This document shows, one piece after another, positions 1 through 5,744 of a DNA stretch of 7,110 bases; the first letter of the stretch is position 1; every line of letters begins with the position of its first letter. A program made the position numbers and the translations under genes. The DNA is taken from the NCBI GenBank assembly GCA_937862595.1, contig CALMFL010000060.1, forward strand, positions 1 to 7,110, in the 5' to 3' direction. The notes under the pieces were generated by a model. That model did no database searches. It worked only from the letters and a program-made list of their open reading frames with translations, and was not told where the DNA came from. Origin of the DNA: an uncultured Fidelibacterota bacterium (GTDB lineage Bacteria; Fidelibacterota; Fidelibacteria; Fidelibacterales; Fidelibacteraceae).

Positions 1-6
1 AGAAAC

Positions 7-441
7 ATGAAAGTAAAATTGAATTTTAGCAGACCGATCCTGAGTTTATTCGTTGCAGTGTTATTTTTATTAACGGCAGGTTCTGCATTGATCGCTCGTG
101 GAAAAAATGCGCCTGATCTAAAGGGTTTTAAAATTGTTATTGAGAAAACCAACACCGGAATTAAAATGAAAAGCCTTGAGGGCAGTGCCTGGCTTGACGT
201 GTCATTCAGCCTTAACAATTACCGGCCGCAAGCTGTTGACGAATATGGCATGACCGTATTGAACGCGGTTTCATCCAATAAAGACGCCGGTCTTGCGGAT
301 TTTTTGTTTACTGTCACCAAAACGGAGAACGGGATCGAACTCAAAGGCATTGAGGGAACGGCCTGGACCGAATTGTCTTTTTCGCTGGCAGAAAATGAAA
401 AGCAGGCGATCGACCAAAACGGAATGATAACGCGGTATTAA
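7..441 (+). CDS. Small exported protein with internal tandem duplication
   Basis: The 144-residue product has a basic N-terminus and a hydrophobic stretch at about residues 11-29, so it is probably exported or anchored in the membrane by an uncleaved signal. The rest is two copies of one unit, about residues 41-82 and 99-140, offset by 58 residues with 19 of 42 positions identical by hand alignment. Each copy reads roughly F-x5-KT-x2-GI-x5-EG-x-AW-x3-SFSL, followed by QA-x-D-x2-GM. I recall similar single-unit small proteins in Bacteroidetes-like genomes, but I cannot name a family or function. The ATG at 7 is the natural start because the signal-like segment follows at once. Its ribosome binding site lies at or before the window edge and cannot be judged. 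No operon partner is visible downstream, since 213 bases separate it from the next gene. The reading frame is well supported; the role is unknown. Confidence 0.8.
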   Translation: MKVKLNFSRPILSLFVAVLFLLTAGSALIARGKNAPDLKGFKIVIEKTNTGIKMKSLEGSAWLDVSFSLNNYRPQAVDEYGMTVLNAVSSNKDAGLADFLFTVTKTENGIELKGIEGTAWTELSFSLAENEKQAIDQNGMITRY

Positions 442-570
442 AGTGCCTGCATACAGGAACTCATAACCCGGATCCGGGAGGGCGGGATTGTCAGGTCTAC
501 CGCTATTTTTTCGATATCTTTTTCCGCCCTGACAACTGCGCTGTAAAAACATTCCGGCAAAAGGTATAAT
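442..570. other. Structured intergenic spacer with competing inverted repeats
   Basis: The spacer holds a self-complementary 12-mer at 467-478 (CCCGGATCCGGG). It also has an 8-bp inverted repeat, TTGTCAGG at 488-495 with CCTGACAA at 528-535. A 7-bp alternative pairs AGGGCGG at 479-485 with CCGCCCT at 524-530. The last two share bases 528-530, so they cannot form together. Neither is followed directly by a T-run, although T-runs lie inside the loop at 506-511. A terminator for the upstream gene is possible but not clear. Confidence 0.4.
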
Positions 571-586
571 TGTGACTTACATCACA
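571..586. promoter_or_regulatory. CRP/FNR-family operator, perfect consensus palindrome
   Basis: TGTGA-N6-TCACA matches the classic CRP half-sites without mismatch. It lies 76 bases upstream of the ORF6N start. A perfect TATAAT (565-570) abuts its left edge, and a TATACT (630-635) lies downstream. The start point predicted from TATACT (about 640-642) puts the palindrome centre near -62 to -64, close to the class I activator position. Binding would also cover the start point of the upstream TATAAT. The match is seen in the sequence; cAMP control is inferred. Confidence 0.6.
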
Positions 587-629
587 CATTGATTTTCCCG
601 GTAGTTACACTTCGTCTGTTTTCATAAAT

Positions 630-635
630 TATACT
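630..635 (+). promoter_or_regulatory. Candidate -10 element for the ORF6N gene
   Basis: TATACT agrees with the sigma70 -10 consensus at five of six positions. No good -35 hexamer lies at the right distance upstream, which would fit a promoter that depends on an activator bound at 571-586. The coding start is 20 bases downstream, behind a G-rich stretch at 645-650. Confidence 0.4.
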
Positions 636-654
636 GAACATTTCGGGGGGCATA

Positions 655-1527
655 TTGAATAAGAACGGCCTTATTGCCGATAATAATATTATCGATCTTA
701 TCTATGAGCTTAGGGAAACTCCGGTGATGCTGGACAGGGACTTGGCAACTTTTTATCAAGTCAAATCCACCCGCCTTCGTGAACAGGTCAAAAGGAATCC
801 AAAACGTTTCCCGGATGATTTCATGTTCCGGCTAACGGAAGAAGAGATTGATCTTTTGGTATCGCAAAATGCGATACCTTCAAAACGTGCATTGGGTGGT
901 GCATTGCCTTATGCCTTTACCGAGCAGGGCGTTGCGGCTATTTCGTCCGTATTGACATCAGAGCGGGCTGTTGATGTCAGCATTATTATCATTCGGTTTT
1001 TCGTAGCGCTAAGAAAATCAGCGTTAAACGGTCGATCGCTCAATTCAAGAATAAGCCATCTTGAAAAAGCTCAGATCAAAACCGAATCCCAATTGGATAA
1101 AATATTTACCGCACTCAACCATAATAAAGTCATTCAACAAGGCGTTTTTTATAAAGGCCAGATCTTTGACTCCTATTCGTTCATTTCAAATATTATCCGA
1201 TCAGCCAACAAATCTATTACACTTATTGACAATTACATTGATGATTCTGTCCTCACCTTAATGAACAAGCGTAAAAAGGGCGTAAGCCTGAAGATCATTA
1301 CTCGCAGCAAAACAAAGCAATTTCGTTTGGATATCAGCAAATATAAAGCACAATATTCAACAATTTCAGTTGAATATAATCTTGATTTTCATGACAGATT
1401 TTTAATACTGGATCAAGAGAAAGTTTTTCATATCGGCGCCTCGTTAAAAGACCTGGGTAATAAATGCTTTGCCCTGTCACTTCTTGAAAAACAAACAGCA
1501 GATATTCTCATAAAACATATTAACTGA
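655..1527 (+). CDS. ORF6N-domain DNA-binding protein with PLD-like C-terminal domain
   Basis: Residues about 10-120 match the ORF6N domain, a KilA-N-related DNA-binding module common in phage antirepressors and mobile islands. Landmarks are VMLDRDLA, VKRNPKRFP, the DFMFRL segment and PYAFTEQGVAA. A short coiled-coil-like linker follows (about 130-160). The C-terminal half (about 165-290) resembles a single phospholipase D-type unit: H246-x-R248-x4-D253 followed by GAS at 261-263. This is an HKD-like motif with Arg in place of Lys, so catalysis is uncertain. The start is TTG at 655, four bases after a G-run (645-650). No ATG is suitable, because the first internal Met lies inside the domain. 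The gene is clearly more AT-rich than its neighbours and stands alone, which suggests acquisition by transfer. It may act as a regulator, an antirepressor or part of phage defence; the sequence does not decide. Confidence 0.85.
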   Translation: MNKNGLIADNNIIDLIYELRETPVMLDRDLATFYQVKSTRLREQVKRNPKRFPDDFMFRLTEEEIDLLVSQNAIPSKRALGGALPYAFTEQGVAAISSVLTSERAVDVSIIIIRFFVALRKSALNGRSLNSRISHLEKAQIKTESQLDKIFTALNHNKVIQQGVFYKGQIFDSYSFISNIIRSANKSITLIDNYIDDSVLTLMNKRKKGVSLKIITRSKTKQFRLDISKYKAQYSTISVEYNLDFHDRFLILDQEKVFHIGASLKDLGNKCFALSLLEKQTADILIKHIN

Positions 1528-1674
1528 TTTTCAATATCTTAAACATAAAATTCATCCCCATTAATTTAACAACCTCTATCCCCCTGTTTTTAACCCCCGA
1601 TTATCAACTAACCGTTAGCAATTAAGAAGAAACATGTAATATTGATATGTTAAATCCTCGAAAATCGAATATCA
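1528..1674. other. AT-rich spacer without a recognisable gene
   Basis: No plausible coding frame with a ribosome binding site is seen. The only structure is a set of small palindromes: CTAAC-C-GTTAG at about 1608-1618, a loose inverted repeat with AACAT at 1631-1635 and ATGTT at 1647-1651, and TCGA-AAA-TCGA at about 1658-1668. Confidence 0.4.
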
Positions 1675-1737
1675 CCCTGACTTTCTTAGCTTTAGCGAAG
1701 AATGATTGATTTTTTTTCAATTTTCAGGGGCTTTTTT
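1675..1737 (+). terminator. Branched hairpin element ending in a T-run, possible terminator
   Basis: The outer stem pairs CCCTGA (1675-1680) with TCAGGG (1724-1729). Inside it are two hairpins: TTCTTAGC (1683-1690) with GCGAAGAA (1695-1702), which has one mismatch, and ATTGA (1705-1709) with TCAAT (1717-1721) around a loop of seven Ts. GC and six Ts (1732-1737) follow directly. The U-run after a closing stem suits transcript termination for the rightward ORF6N gene, about 150-200 bases after its stop. A small structured RNA is an alternative reading. Confidence 0.4.
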
Positions 1738-1739
1738 AC

Positions 1740-1767
1740 ATCGTATATCGTAAATCGTTAATCAATG
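1740..1767. repeat. ATC-type heptamer array, first block
   Basis: Four consecutive heptamers read ATCGTAT, ATCGTAA, ATCGTTA and ATCAATG. Shifted by three bases the units become GTATATC, GTAAATC and GTTAATC, the same shape as the second block at 1804-1845. It lies in non-coding sequence between convergent genes. Confidence 0.6.
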
Positions 1768-1803
1768 TTTGATATTCTGGGAGGTGTCGCTCCCCCGGGG
1801 CTC

Positions 1804-1845
1804 CTTGATTGCAAATCGCAGATCGTTGATTTGTGATCTATGATC
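1804..1845. repeat. ATC-type heptamer array, second block
   Basis: Six degenerate heptamers read CTTGATT, GCAAATC, GCAGATC, GTTGATT, TGTGATC and TATGATC, and a further GATC follows. The period and the ATC core match the block at 1740-1767. The 36 bases between the blocks are GC-rich and include GGGAG (1779-1783), which can pair with CTCCC (1790-1794), and the palindrome CCCCGGGG. Confidence 0.55.
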
Positions 1846-1949
1846 GATCAGAAACCTAAGATCCGGGATCTAACGTCTGCGACGAAATGATCTTTCACTT
1901 TAAAACGTGTAACCAAAAAGTCTTACCCTTGTTTAGAAGGTTCAGATAT

Positions 1950-1989
1950 CTCCTTTTCTCCCCCTCTCCTTTTCTCCTTTTCTCCTTTA
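1950..1989 (-). repeat. Octamer array beginning at the M32 stop codon
   Basis: Read leftward from the stop codon, five back-to-back octamers occupy exactly 40 bases: TAAAGGAG, AAAAGGAG, AAAAGGAG, AGGGGGAG and AAAAGGAG. The TAA of the M32 peptidase gene is the first three bases of unit one. The array resembles repeated Shine-Dalgarno sequences, but no leftward gene starts just after it, so that likeness is probably accidental. Confidence 0.75.
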
Positions 1990-3486
1990 CAGTCGATAGA
2001 TCTCCGTATATTTCTTCTCCAGATAATTCATGAACGGATCCGCGCTCAGGGGTGCGCCGGAGATCGTTTCGATGAGCTTTTCGGGGTCGTAATAGCGGCC
2101 GTGCTCGTGGACGTTCCTGTTCAGCCAGGTCTTTAAAGCTTCGAACTTTCCTTCCCGGACCCCGGCCCAAAGACCGGGGATGTCCTTCTCAACCCGTTCC
2201 ATGATCTGGGCGCCGTAGAGGTTGCCCATGGCGTAGGACGGGAAATACCCGATCCCGCCGAAGGACCAGTGCACATCCTGAAGCACGCCGTCTCCGTCGT
2301 TCGCCGGTGTGATCCCGAAATATTCCTTCATCTTCTCGTTCCAGATGCCCGGCAGGTCCATGACCTTTACCGTTCCGTTCATCATCATGCTTTCGATATC
2401 AAAGCGCAGCATGATATGCAGGGAATAGGTCACCTCGTCTGCCTCGACCCGGATCAGGGAGGGTTTGACGATATTGATCATGCGGTACCAGTCCTCCGGG
2501 GCGACTTTTTCAAGCTGCGGGAAATGCGTTTTCAGGATGGGCAGGGCGTAGTCCCAGAATTCCCGGCTGCGGCCGATCATGTTCTCCCAGAGGCGGGACT
2601 GGCTTTCATGGATGCCGAAGGAGGCGGCTTCTCCCAACGGCGTGCCGAAGTGGTGTTTCGGCAGGCCCTGCTCATACATGGCGTGCCCGCCTTCGTGGAT
2701 CGTGGAGAAAAGGCCGGACAGAAGCATCTTATCGTTCAGGCGGGTGGTGATCCGCACGTCGTCGGGGTGGAAGCCGATCGTGAAGGGGTGCGCCGAGACA
2801 TCCTGCCGTGCGCGGGTCATGTCCAGTCCGATCGCATTTGCGATCTTTAGGCCGAAGGCCCATTGTTCTTTTGTATCGAAGGATTGGCGCAACGGGGTGT
2901 CGTCGATCGGCGCGGCGTTCCCGATCCGTTCGACCAGGCTGACCAGGCGCGGTTTCAGTCCGCCGAAAAGCGTATCAACGCGCGTTGTTGTCATGCCGGG
3001 TTCAAAGCCGTCCAGAAGGGCGTCGTAAGGATTTTCTTCGTATCCGTAGTATTCCGCTTCGCGTTTTTTCAGTGCGATCATTTTTTCAAGATAGGGGGCG
3101 AAGGCGGTAAAATCGTTGTTTTTGCGCGCTTTTGTCCAGACCTGCTGGGTGGCCGAAACATGTTTGGACATTTCCTCGACGAACGCGTCCGGAAGGACAA
3201 GCTGTTTTTTTAGGTCCTTCCAAGTCAAATAGATCATGCGTTTATCCGTTTCGCTCAGGGTGATGTTGACGAATTCACCGCTTTTCAGATCAATGTGGCG
3301 GGACAGCTCGTCACGCAGTGCGGCGCCGGTGGCCATCTGGTGCGTGAGCAGGCTGAGGTAAGCCATCACGTCCCCGCGGTATTCGCCGCCGCCTTCGGGC
3401 ATGTAGGTTTCCATATCCCAGTGCAGGACGCTTTCCGCCGACGCGAGTTTGCGGATATTCAAAAGGATCTCTTTCAGTTGTTTCAT
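1987..3486 (-). CDS. M32-family metallocarboxypeptidase (carboxypeptidase Taq type)
   Basis: This is a cytosolic zinc carboxypeptidase that removes C-terminal residues from peptides. The 499-residue length is normal for M32. All six motifs known for the family are present, numbered from the chosen start: HPF (233-235), DVRIT (243-247), the zinc site HEGGH (264-268), HESQ (293-296, with E294 the likely third ligand), IRVEAD (345-350) and GVLQDVHW (400-407). No signal peptide is seen. The frame is open up to a TTG at 3507, but a strong AAGGAG (3493-3498) lies inside that extension and points to the tandem ATGs at 3489 and 3486. The second has the better spacing of six bases. The gene diverges from the corrinoid operon across 234 bases. 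Peptide turnover is the likely role; the exact substrate is unknown. Confidence 0.95.
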   Translation of the reverse strand: MKQLKEILLNIRKLASAESVLHWDMETYMPEGGGEYRGDVMAYLSLLTHQMATGAALRDELSRHIDLKSGEFVNITLSETDKRMIYLTWKDLKKQLVLPDAFVEEMSKHVSATQQVWTKARKNNDFTAFAPYLEKMIALKKREAEYYGYEENPYDALLDGFEPGMTTTRVDTLFGGLKPRLVSLVERIGNAAPIDDTPLRQSFDTKEQWAFGLKIANAIGLDMTRARQDVSAHPFTIGFHPDDVRITTRLNDKMLLSGLFSTIHEGGHAMYEQGLPKHHFGTPLGEAASFGIHESQSRLWENMIGRSREFWDYALPILKTHFPQLEKVAPEDWYRMINIVKPSLIRVEADEVTYSLHIMLRFDIESMMMNGTVKVMDLPGIWNEKMKEYFGITPANDGDGVLQDVHWSFGGIGYFPSYAMGNLYGAQIMERVEKDIPGLWAGVREGKFEALKTWLNRNVHEHGRYYDPEKLIETISGAPLSADPFMNYLEKKYTEIYRL

Positions 3487-3662
3487 CATGTACTCCTTAT
3501 GGTTCAAGATTCCGATCCCCTAAGTTATGGTTTTTTTTGAATGAATTCATCTCTTTATTGAAGATCGCCCCCTGTGAAAGCGGCCGGGTTCGCGAAAGGC
3601 TGCCGCTGAGGGTTAATTTTTCCTTAATTTCAGCCGCGTCGGACCCGGCATGCCTTTTTTCG

Positions 3663-3691
3663 TTGAATATGGCAGGCACAAAGGATATATT
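3663..3691 (+). promoter_or_regulatory. Sigma70-type promoter of the corrinoid/methyltransferase operon
   Basis: TTGAAT (3663-3668) and TATATT (3686-3691) are separated by exactly 17 bases. They match the -35 consensus at four and the -10 consensus at five of six positions. The predicted start near 3698 leaves a leader of about 20 bases before TAGGAG (3709-3714) and the ATG at 3721. So short a leader leaves no room for a cobalamin riboswitch in this transcript. Confidence 0.6.
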
Positions 3692-3720
3692 TTCGGGCAC
3701 GGACTAAATAGGAGTATGCT

Positions 3721-4395
3721 ATGACACTGCTGGAAAATATCAAGTTCTGCGTTGTACAGGGACATATCGATGCGGCATCCAAATTCCCCAAGGACCTCGA
3801 GGGAAAAGCGGGCGTCCGCGAACTGACCCGGAAAGCGATCGATGACGGTGTGGCGGTTGAGGATATCCTCATGCAGGGACTTATTCCCGCCATGAGCATT
3901 GTCGGTCAGCGCTACGAGCGGAACGAGATCTTCGTCCCCGAAATGCTCTTCTCCGCCAAAGCCATGAAATCGGGACTTGAACTGATCAAGCCGCTGCTGC
4001 TGGAAGGATCGGACCTGATCCTCGGCAAGGTCATCATCGGGACCGTTCAGGGGGATATGCACGACATCGGGAAAAATCTCGTCTGCATGATGCTGGAGGG
4101 CGCCGGATTCCAGATCGAAGATCTGGGGATCAATGTGCCGGCACAGAAATTCCTGGAAGCCGCAACGAACAACCCCGGAGCGATCATCGGCATGTCCGCT
4201 CTTTTGACCGTGACCATGAAGAACATGAAGGGCGTCATCGAGCTTTTGCGCGCCAACGGCCTTGACAACAAGGTCTTTATCGGAGGCGCGCCCGTAACGC
4301 CCGGCTTTGCCGAAGAGATCGGCGCCGAGGGATACGCAAAGAACGCCAACCAGGCAGTCACCGAAGCAAAGCGCCTTCTGGGTATTGCCGCATAA
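3721..4395 (+). CDS. Corrinoid (methyl-carrier) protein of a methyltransferase system
   Basis: The 224-residue product has the two-domain build of MtmC/MtbC/MttC-type corrinoid proteins. A helical cap domain (about 1-95) contains GLIPAMSIVGQRYE and FVPEM. It is followed by a Rossmann-like cobalamin domain (about 100-224). The cobalt-ligand motif D112-x-H114-x2-G117 lies in GTVQGDMHDIG, with H114 as the expected lower axial ligand. GMSALLTVTM (157-166) and GGAPVTPGFA (188-197) are the other cobalamin-contact segments of the family. It should carry a methyl group between a substrate-specific methyltransferase and an acceptor-side enzyme in the cytoplasm. TAGGAG six bases before the ATG sets the start. 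The URO-D gene follows after 11 bases, so the two are probably co-transcribed and the products act as partners. The methyl donor cannot be read from this gene. Confidence 0.93.
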   Translation: MTLLENIKFCVVQGHIDAASKFPKDLEGKAGVRELTRKAIDDGVAVEDILMQGLIPAMSIVGQRYERNEIFVPEMLFSAKAMKSGLELIKPLLLEGSDLILGKVIIGTVQGDMHDIGKNLVCMMLEGAGFQIEDLGINVPAQKFLEAATNNPGAIIGMSALLTVTMKNMKGVIELLRANGLDNKVFIGGAPVTPGFAEEIGAEGYAKNANQAVTEAKRLLGIAA

Positions 4396-4406
4396 AAAGG
4401 GGTGCC

Positions 4407-5435
4407 ATGTTTTCCCATCTTCGAAAACCCGATTTCGAGCATTTCCAGAAAACGCTTTTCAATAAGACCAACGATTACATTCCCCTGATCGAACTCGGGA
4501 TCCATCCCGAAATGCGGGAAAAGATCATGGGGCGTCCGGTCCTAAGGGTGAAGGACGAGATCGCCTTCATGCGCAGTCTGGGCTACGATTTCATTAAAGT
4601 CCAGCCGGGCATTCATATCGATACGAACCGCTCCATCGCCAAGAACGCCAATGTGGCGGTAGACCGCTCCTGGTCCTCGGAACACGACGGTGTGGTGCAG
4701 GACTGGGAATCCTTTGAAGCCTATCCCTGGGCCCGCATTGAGGACCTTGAATATTCCCGTCTCGAGGAGGCCGGAAAACTGATCCCGGACGACATGGGCA
4801 TTATCGGTCAGTACGGCGATATCTATACCACGGTCTGGGAAATGCTGGGCTTCGAGAATTTTTCCATGAAGATGTACGAAGATCCGGACCTGATCAACGC
4901 CATGTTCAAAAAGATCGGCGACCTGGTGTTCAGCATGTTCGAGACCATGGCAAGCATGGATTTTGTTAAGGTGTTATGGTACAGTGACGACCTTGCCTAC
5001 TCTTCGGGCCTTATGGTCAATCCGGATTTTTACCGTGAAAATCTTTTCCCTTATCTGCGCAGGATCGGAAGGCTGGCAAAGGAACGCGGCATCCCGTTCA
5101 TTTTTCATTCGGACGGTGTTCTTTACGACGTCATGCCCGACCTCATCAATGATATCGGGATCACCAGCCTGCATCCCGTGGAGCCCATTTCCATGGACAT
5201 GGCGGAACTCAAGGAGCGCGTCGGCGACAAGCTCTGCCTCTGCGGCGGCATCGACGTCGATCAGCTCTGCCGCGCCACGCCGGACGAGATCCGCGACCTG
5301 ACCCGGAAGTTCATCGCCATCGCAAAAGGCAAGGGCGGCTGGTGCGCGGGGTCCTCGAATTCCATTCCCGAGTATGTCAAACCCGAGAATTATCTCGCCA
5401 TGATCGAAACGGTATTGAAAGAAGGTAAGTGGTAA
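4407..5435 (+). CDS. Uroporphyrinogen decarboxylase (URO-D) family methyltransferase
   Basis: The 342-residue protein belongs to the URO-D superfamily, which includes corrinoid methyltransferases such as MtaA/MtbA and CmuA. Supporting segments are VLWYSDDLAYSSG (189-201), the FIFHSDG strand end (231-237), LHPVEPI (255-261), CLCGGID (277-283) and a late cysteine, C313. In MtaA-type enzymes zinc is bound by an HxC pair plus a late Cys. Here the pair reads H234-S-D236, so if a metal is bound its ligand set is changed. AAGGGG (4397-4402) precedes the ATG by four bases. The position 11 bases after a corrinoid protein argues for a methyl-transfer role rather than heme synthesis. No other methyltransferase partner lies in this window, so the substrate is unknown. 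The stop codon forms the first bases of a heptamer array. Confidence 0.9.
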   Translation: MFSHLRKPDFEHFQKTLFNKTNDYIPLIELGIHPEMREKIMGRPVLRVKDEIAFMRSLGYDFIKVQPGIHIDTNRSIAKNANVAVDRSWSSEHDGVVQDWESFEAYPWARIEDLEYSRLEEAGKLIPDDMGIIGQYGDIYTTVWEMLGFENFSMKMYEDPDLINAMFKKIGDLVFSMFETMASMDFVKVLWYSDDLAYSSGLMVNPDFYRENLFPYLRRIGRLAKERGIPFIFHSDGVLYDVMPDLINDIGITSLHPVEPISMDMAELKERVGDKLCLCGGIDVDQLCRATPDEIRDLTRKFIAIAKGKGGWCAGSSNSIPEYVKPENYLAMIETVLKEGKW

Positions 5436-5481
5436 CGGGTAACGGGTAACGGGTGACGGGTGACGGGTGACGGGTAAAGGG
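5433..5481 (+). repeat. TRACGGG heptamer array beginning at the URO-D stop codon
   Basis: Seven contiguous heptamers follow each other: three TAACGGG, three TGACGGG and one TAAAGGG. The TAA that ends the methyltransferase gene is the first three bases of unit one. Every unit starts with TAA or TGA, and the period of seven puts stops in all three rightward frames. Single TGACGGG copies recur at 5515-5521 and 5606-5612. Confidence 0.85.
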
Positions 5482-5612
5482 CCTGTCCGCCAAAGCTCGA
5501 AGAGCGTAGGAGGATGACGGGCTTGTCCGCCGACGTGTCCCTCGAAGCTCCATCCCGACTTTTCGGGATCGGAGCGAAGTGGGAAGCTCGCAGAGCGTAG
5601 GGGGATGACGGG
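5482..5612. repeat. Two palindromic repeat modules, each closed by TGACGGG
   Basis: Module one is an imperfect palindrome centred at 5500: TCCGCC (5486-5491), spacer AAA, GCTC, loop GAA, GAGC, spacer GTA and GGAGGA (5509-5514), followed by TGACGGG. A 29-base stretch at 5493-5521 recurs at 5584-5612 with two mismatches. Module two begins with the same TTGTCCGCC-type lead-in but holds an added strong hairpin at 5547-5575: GCTCC and ATCCCGA pair with TCGGGAT and GGAGC around a CTTT loop, with one bulged C. No coding frame is supported here. The layout resembles dispersed palindromic intergenic elements of the REP/BIME kind. Confidence 0.6.
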
Positions 5613-5642
5613 TCTGCCGGCGAATCCGCTGCTTAGGGAACG

Positions 5643-5664
5643 AAAAAGGACCCGGAGTGGGTCC
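5643..5664 (-). terminator. Rho-independent terminator of the leftward DUF2089 operon
   Basis: A perfect 6-bp stem, GGACCC (5648-5653) with GGGTCC (5659-5664), closes a 5-base loop. On the minus strand it is followed directly by five Ts (complement of 5643-5647). It lies about 80 bases after the stop of the SHOCT-like gene. The intervening 5665-5744 holds only a loose inverted repeat, CTTAGTC (5677-5683) with GACTAAG (5714-5720), and no gene. Confidence 0.75.
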
Positions 5665-5744
5665 TCGATCTTATCCCTTAGTCTCAGCCTTAAAATAATC
5701 CGTAAAATTCGCGGACTAAGTATTGGCGGAGGATATGTCTCGGA

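Noticed and set aside
1061..1261. 66-codon frame inside the ORF6N gene
   Set aside because: It overlaps conserved coding sequence in another frame, has no ribosome binding site and resembles no protein.
2269..2850. Long open frame on the plus strand inside the M32 gene (193 codons)
   Set aside because: It is antisense to a peptidase with all six family motifs, has no convincing ribosome binding site, and its product looks like no protein. The open frame follows from the GC-rich codon use of the real gene.
3487..3507. Longer M32 protein starting at TTG 3507
   Set aside because: The extension contains the AAGGAG that serves the ATG at 3486/3489, so the TTG start would place the ribosome binding site inside the coding region.
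3579..3607. Hairpin AGCGGC/GCCGCT in the divergent intergenic region
   Set aside because: The stem is only six bases with a 17-base loop and no adjoining T-run, so neither a terminator nor a riboswitch can be supported. The palindrome ATGAATTCAT at 3541-3550 is likewise too short to interpret alone.
3671..3684. Sigma54-type promoter before the corrinoid gene
   Set aside because: A GG is present, but the expected GC ten bases later reads GG, and a better sigma70 pair overlaps the same place.
3487..3720. Cobalamin riboswitch ahead of the corrinoid operon
   Set aside because: The region is short, no B12-box-like sequence was recognised, and the predicted transcript leader is only about 20 bases.
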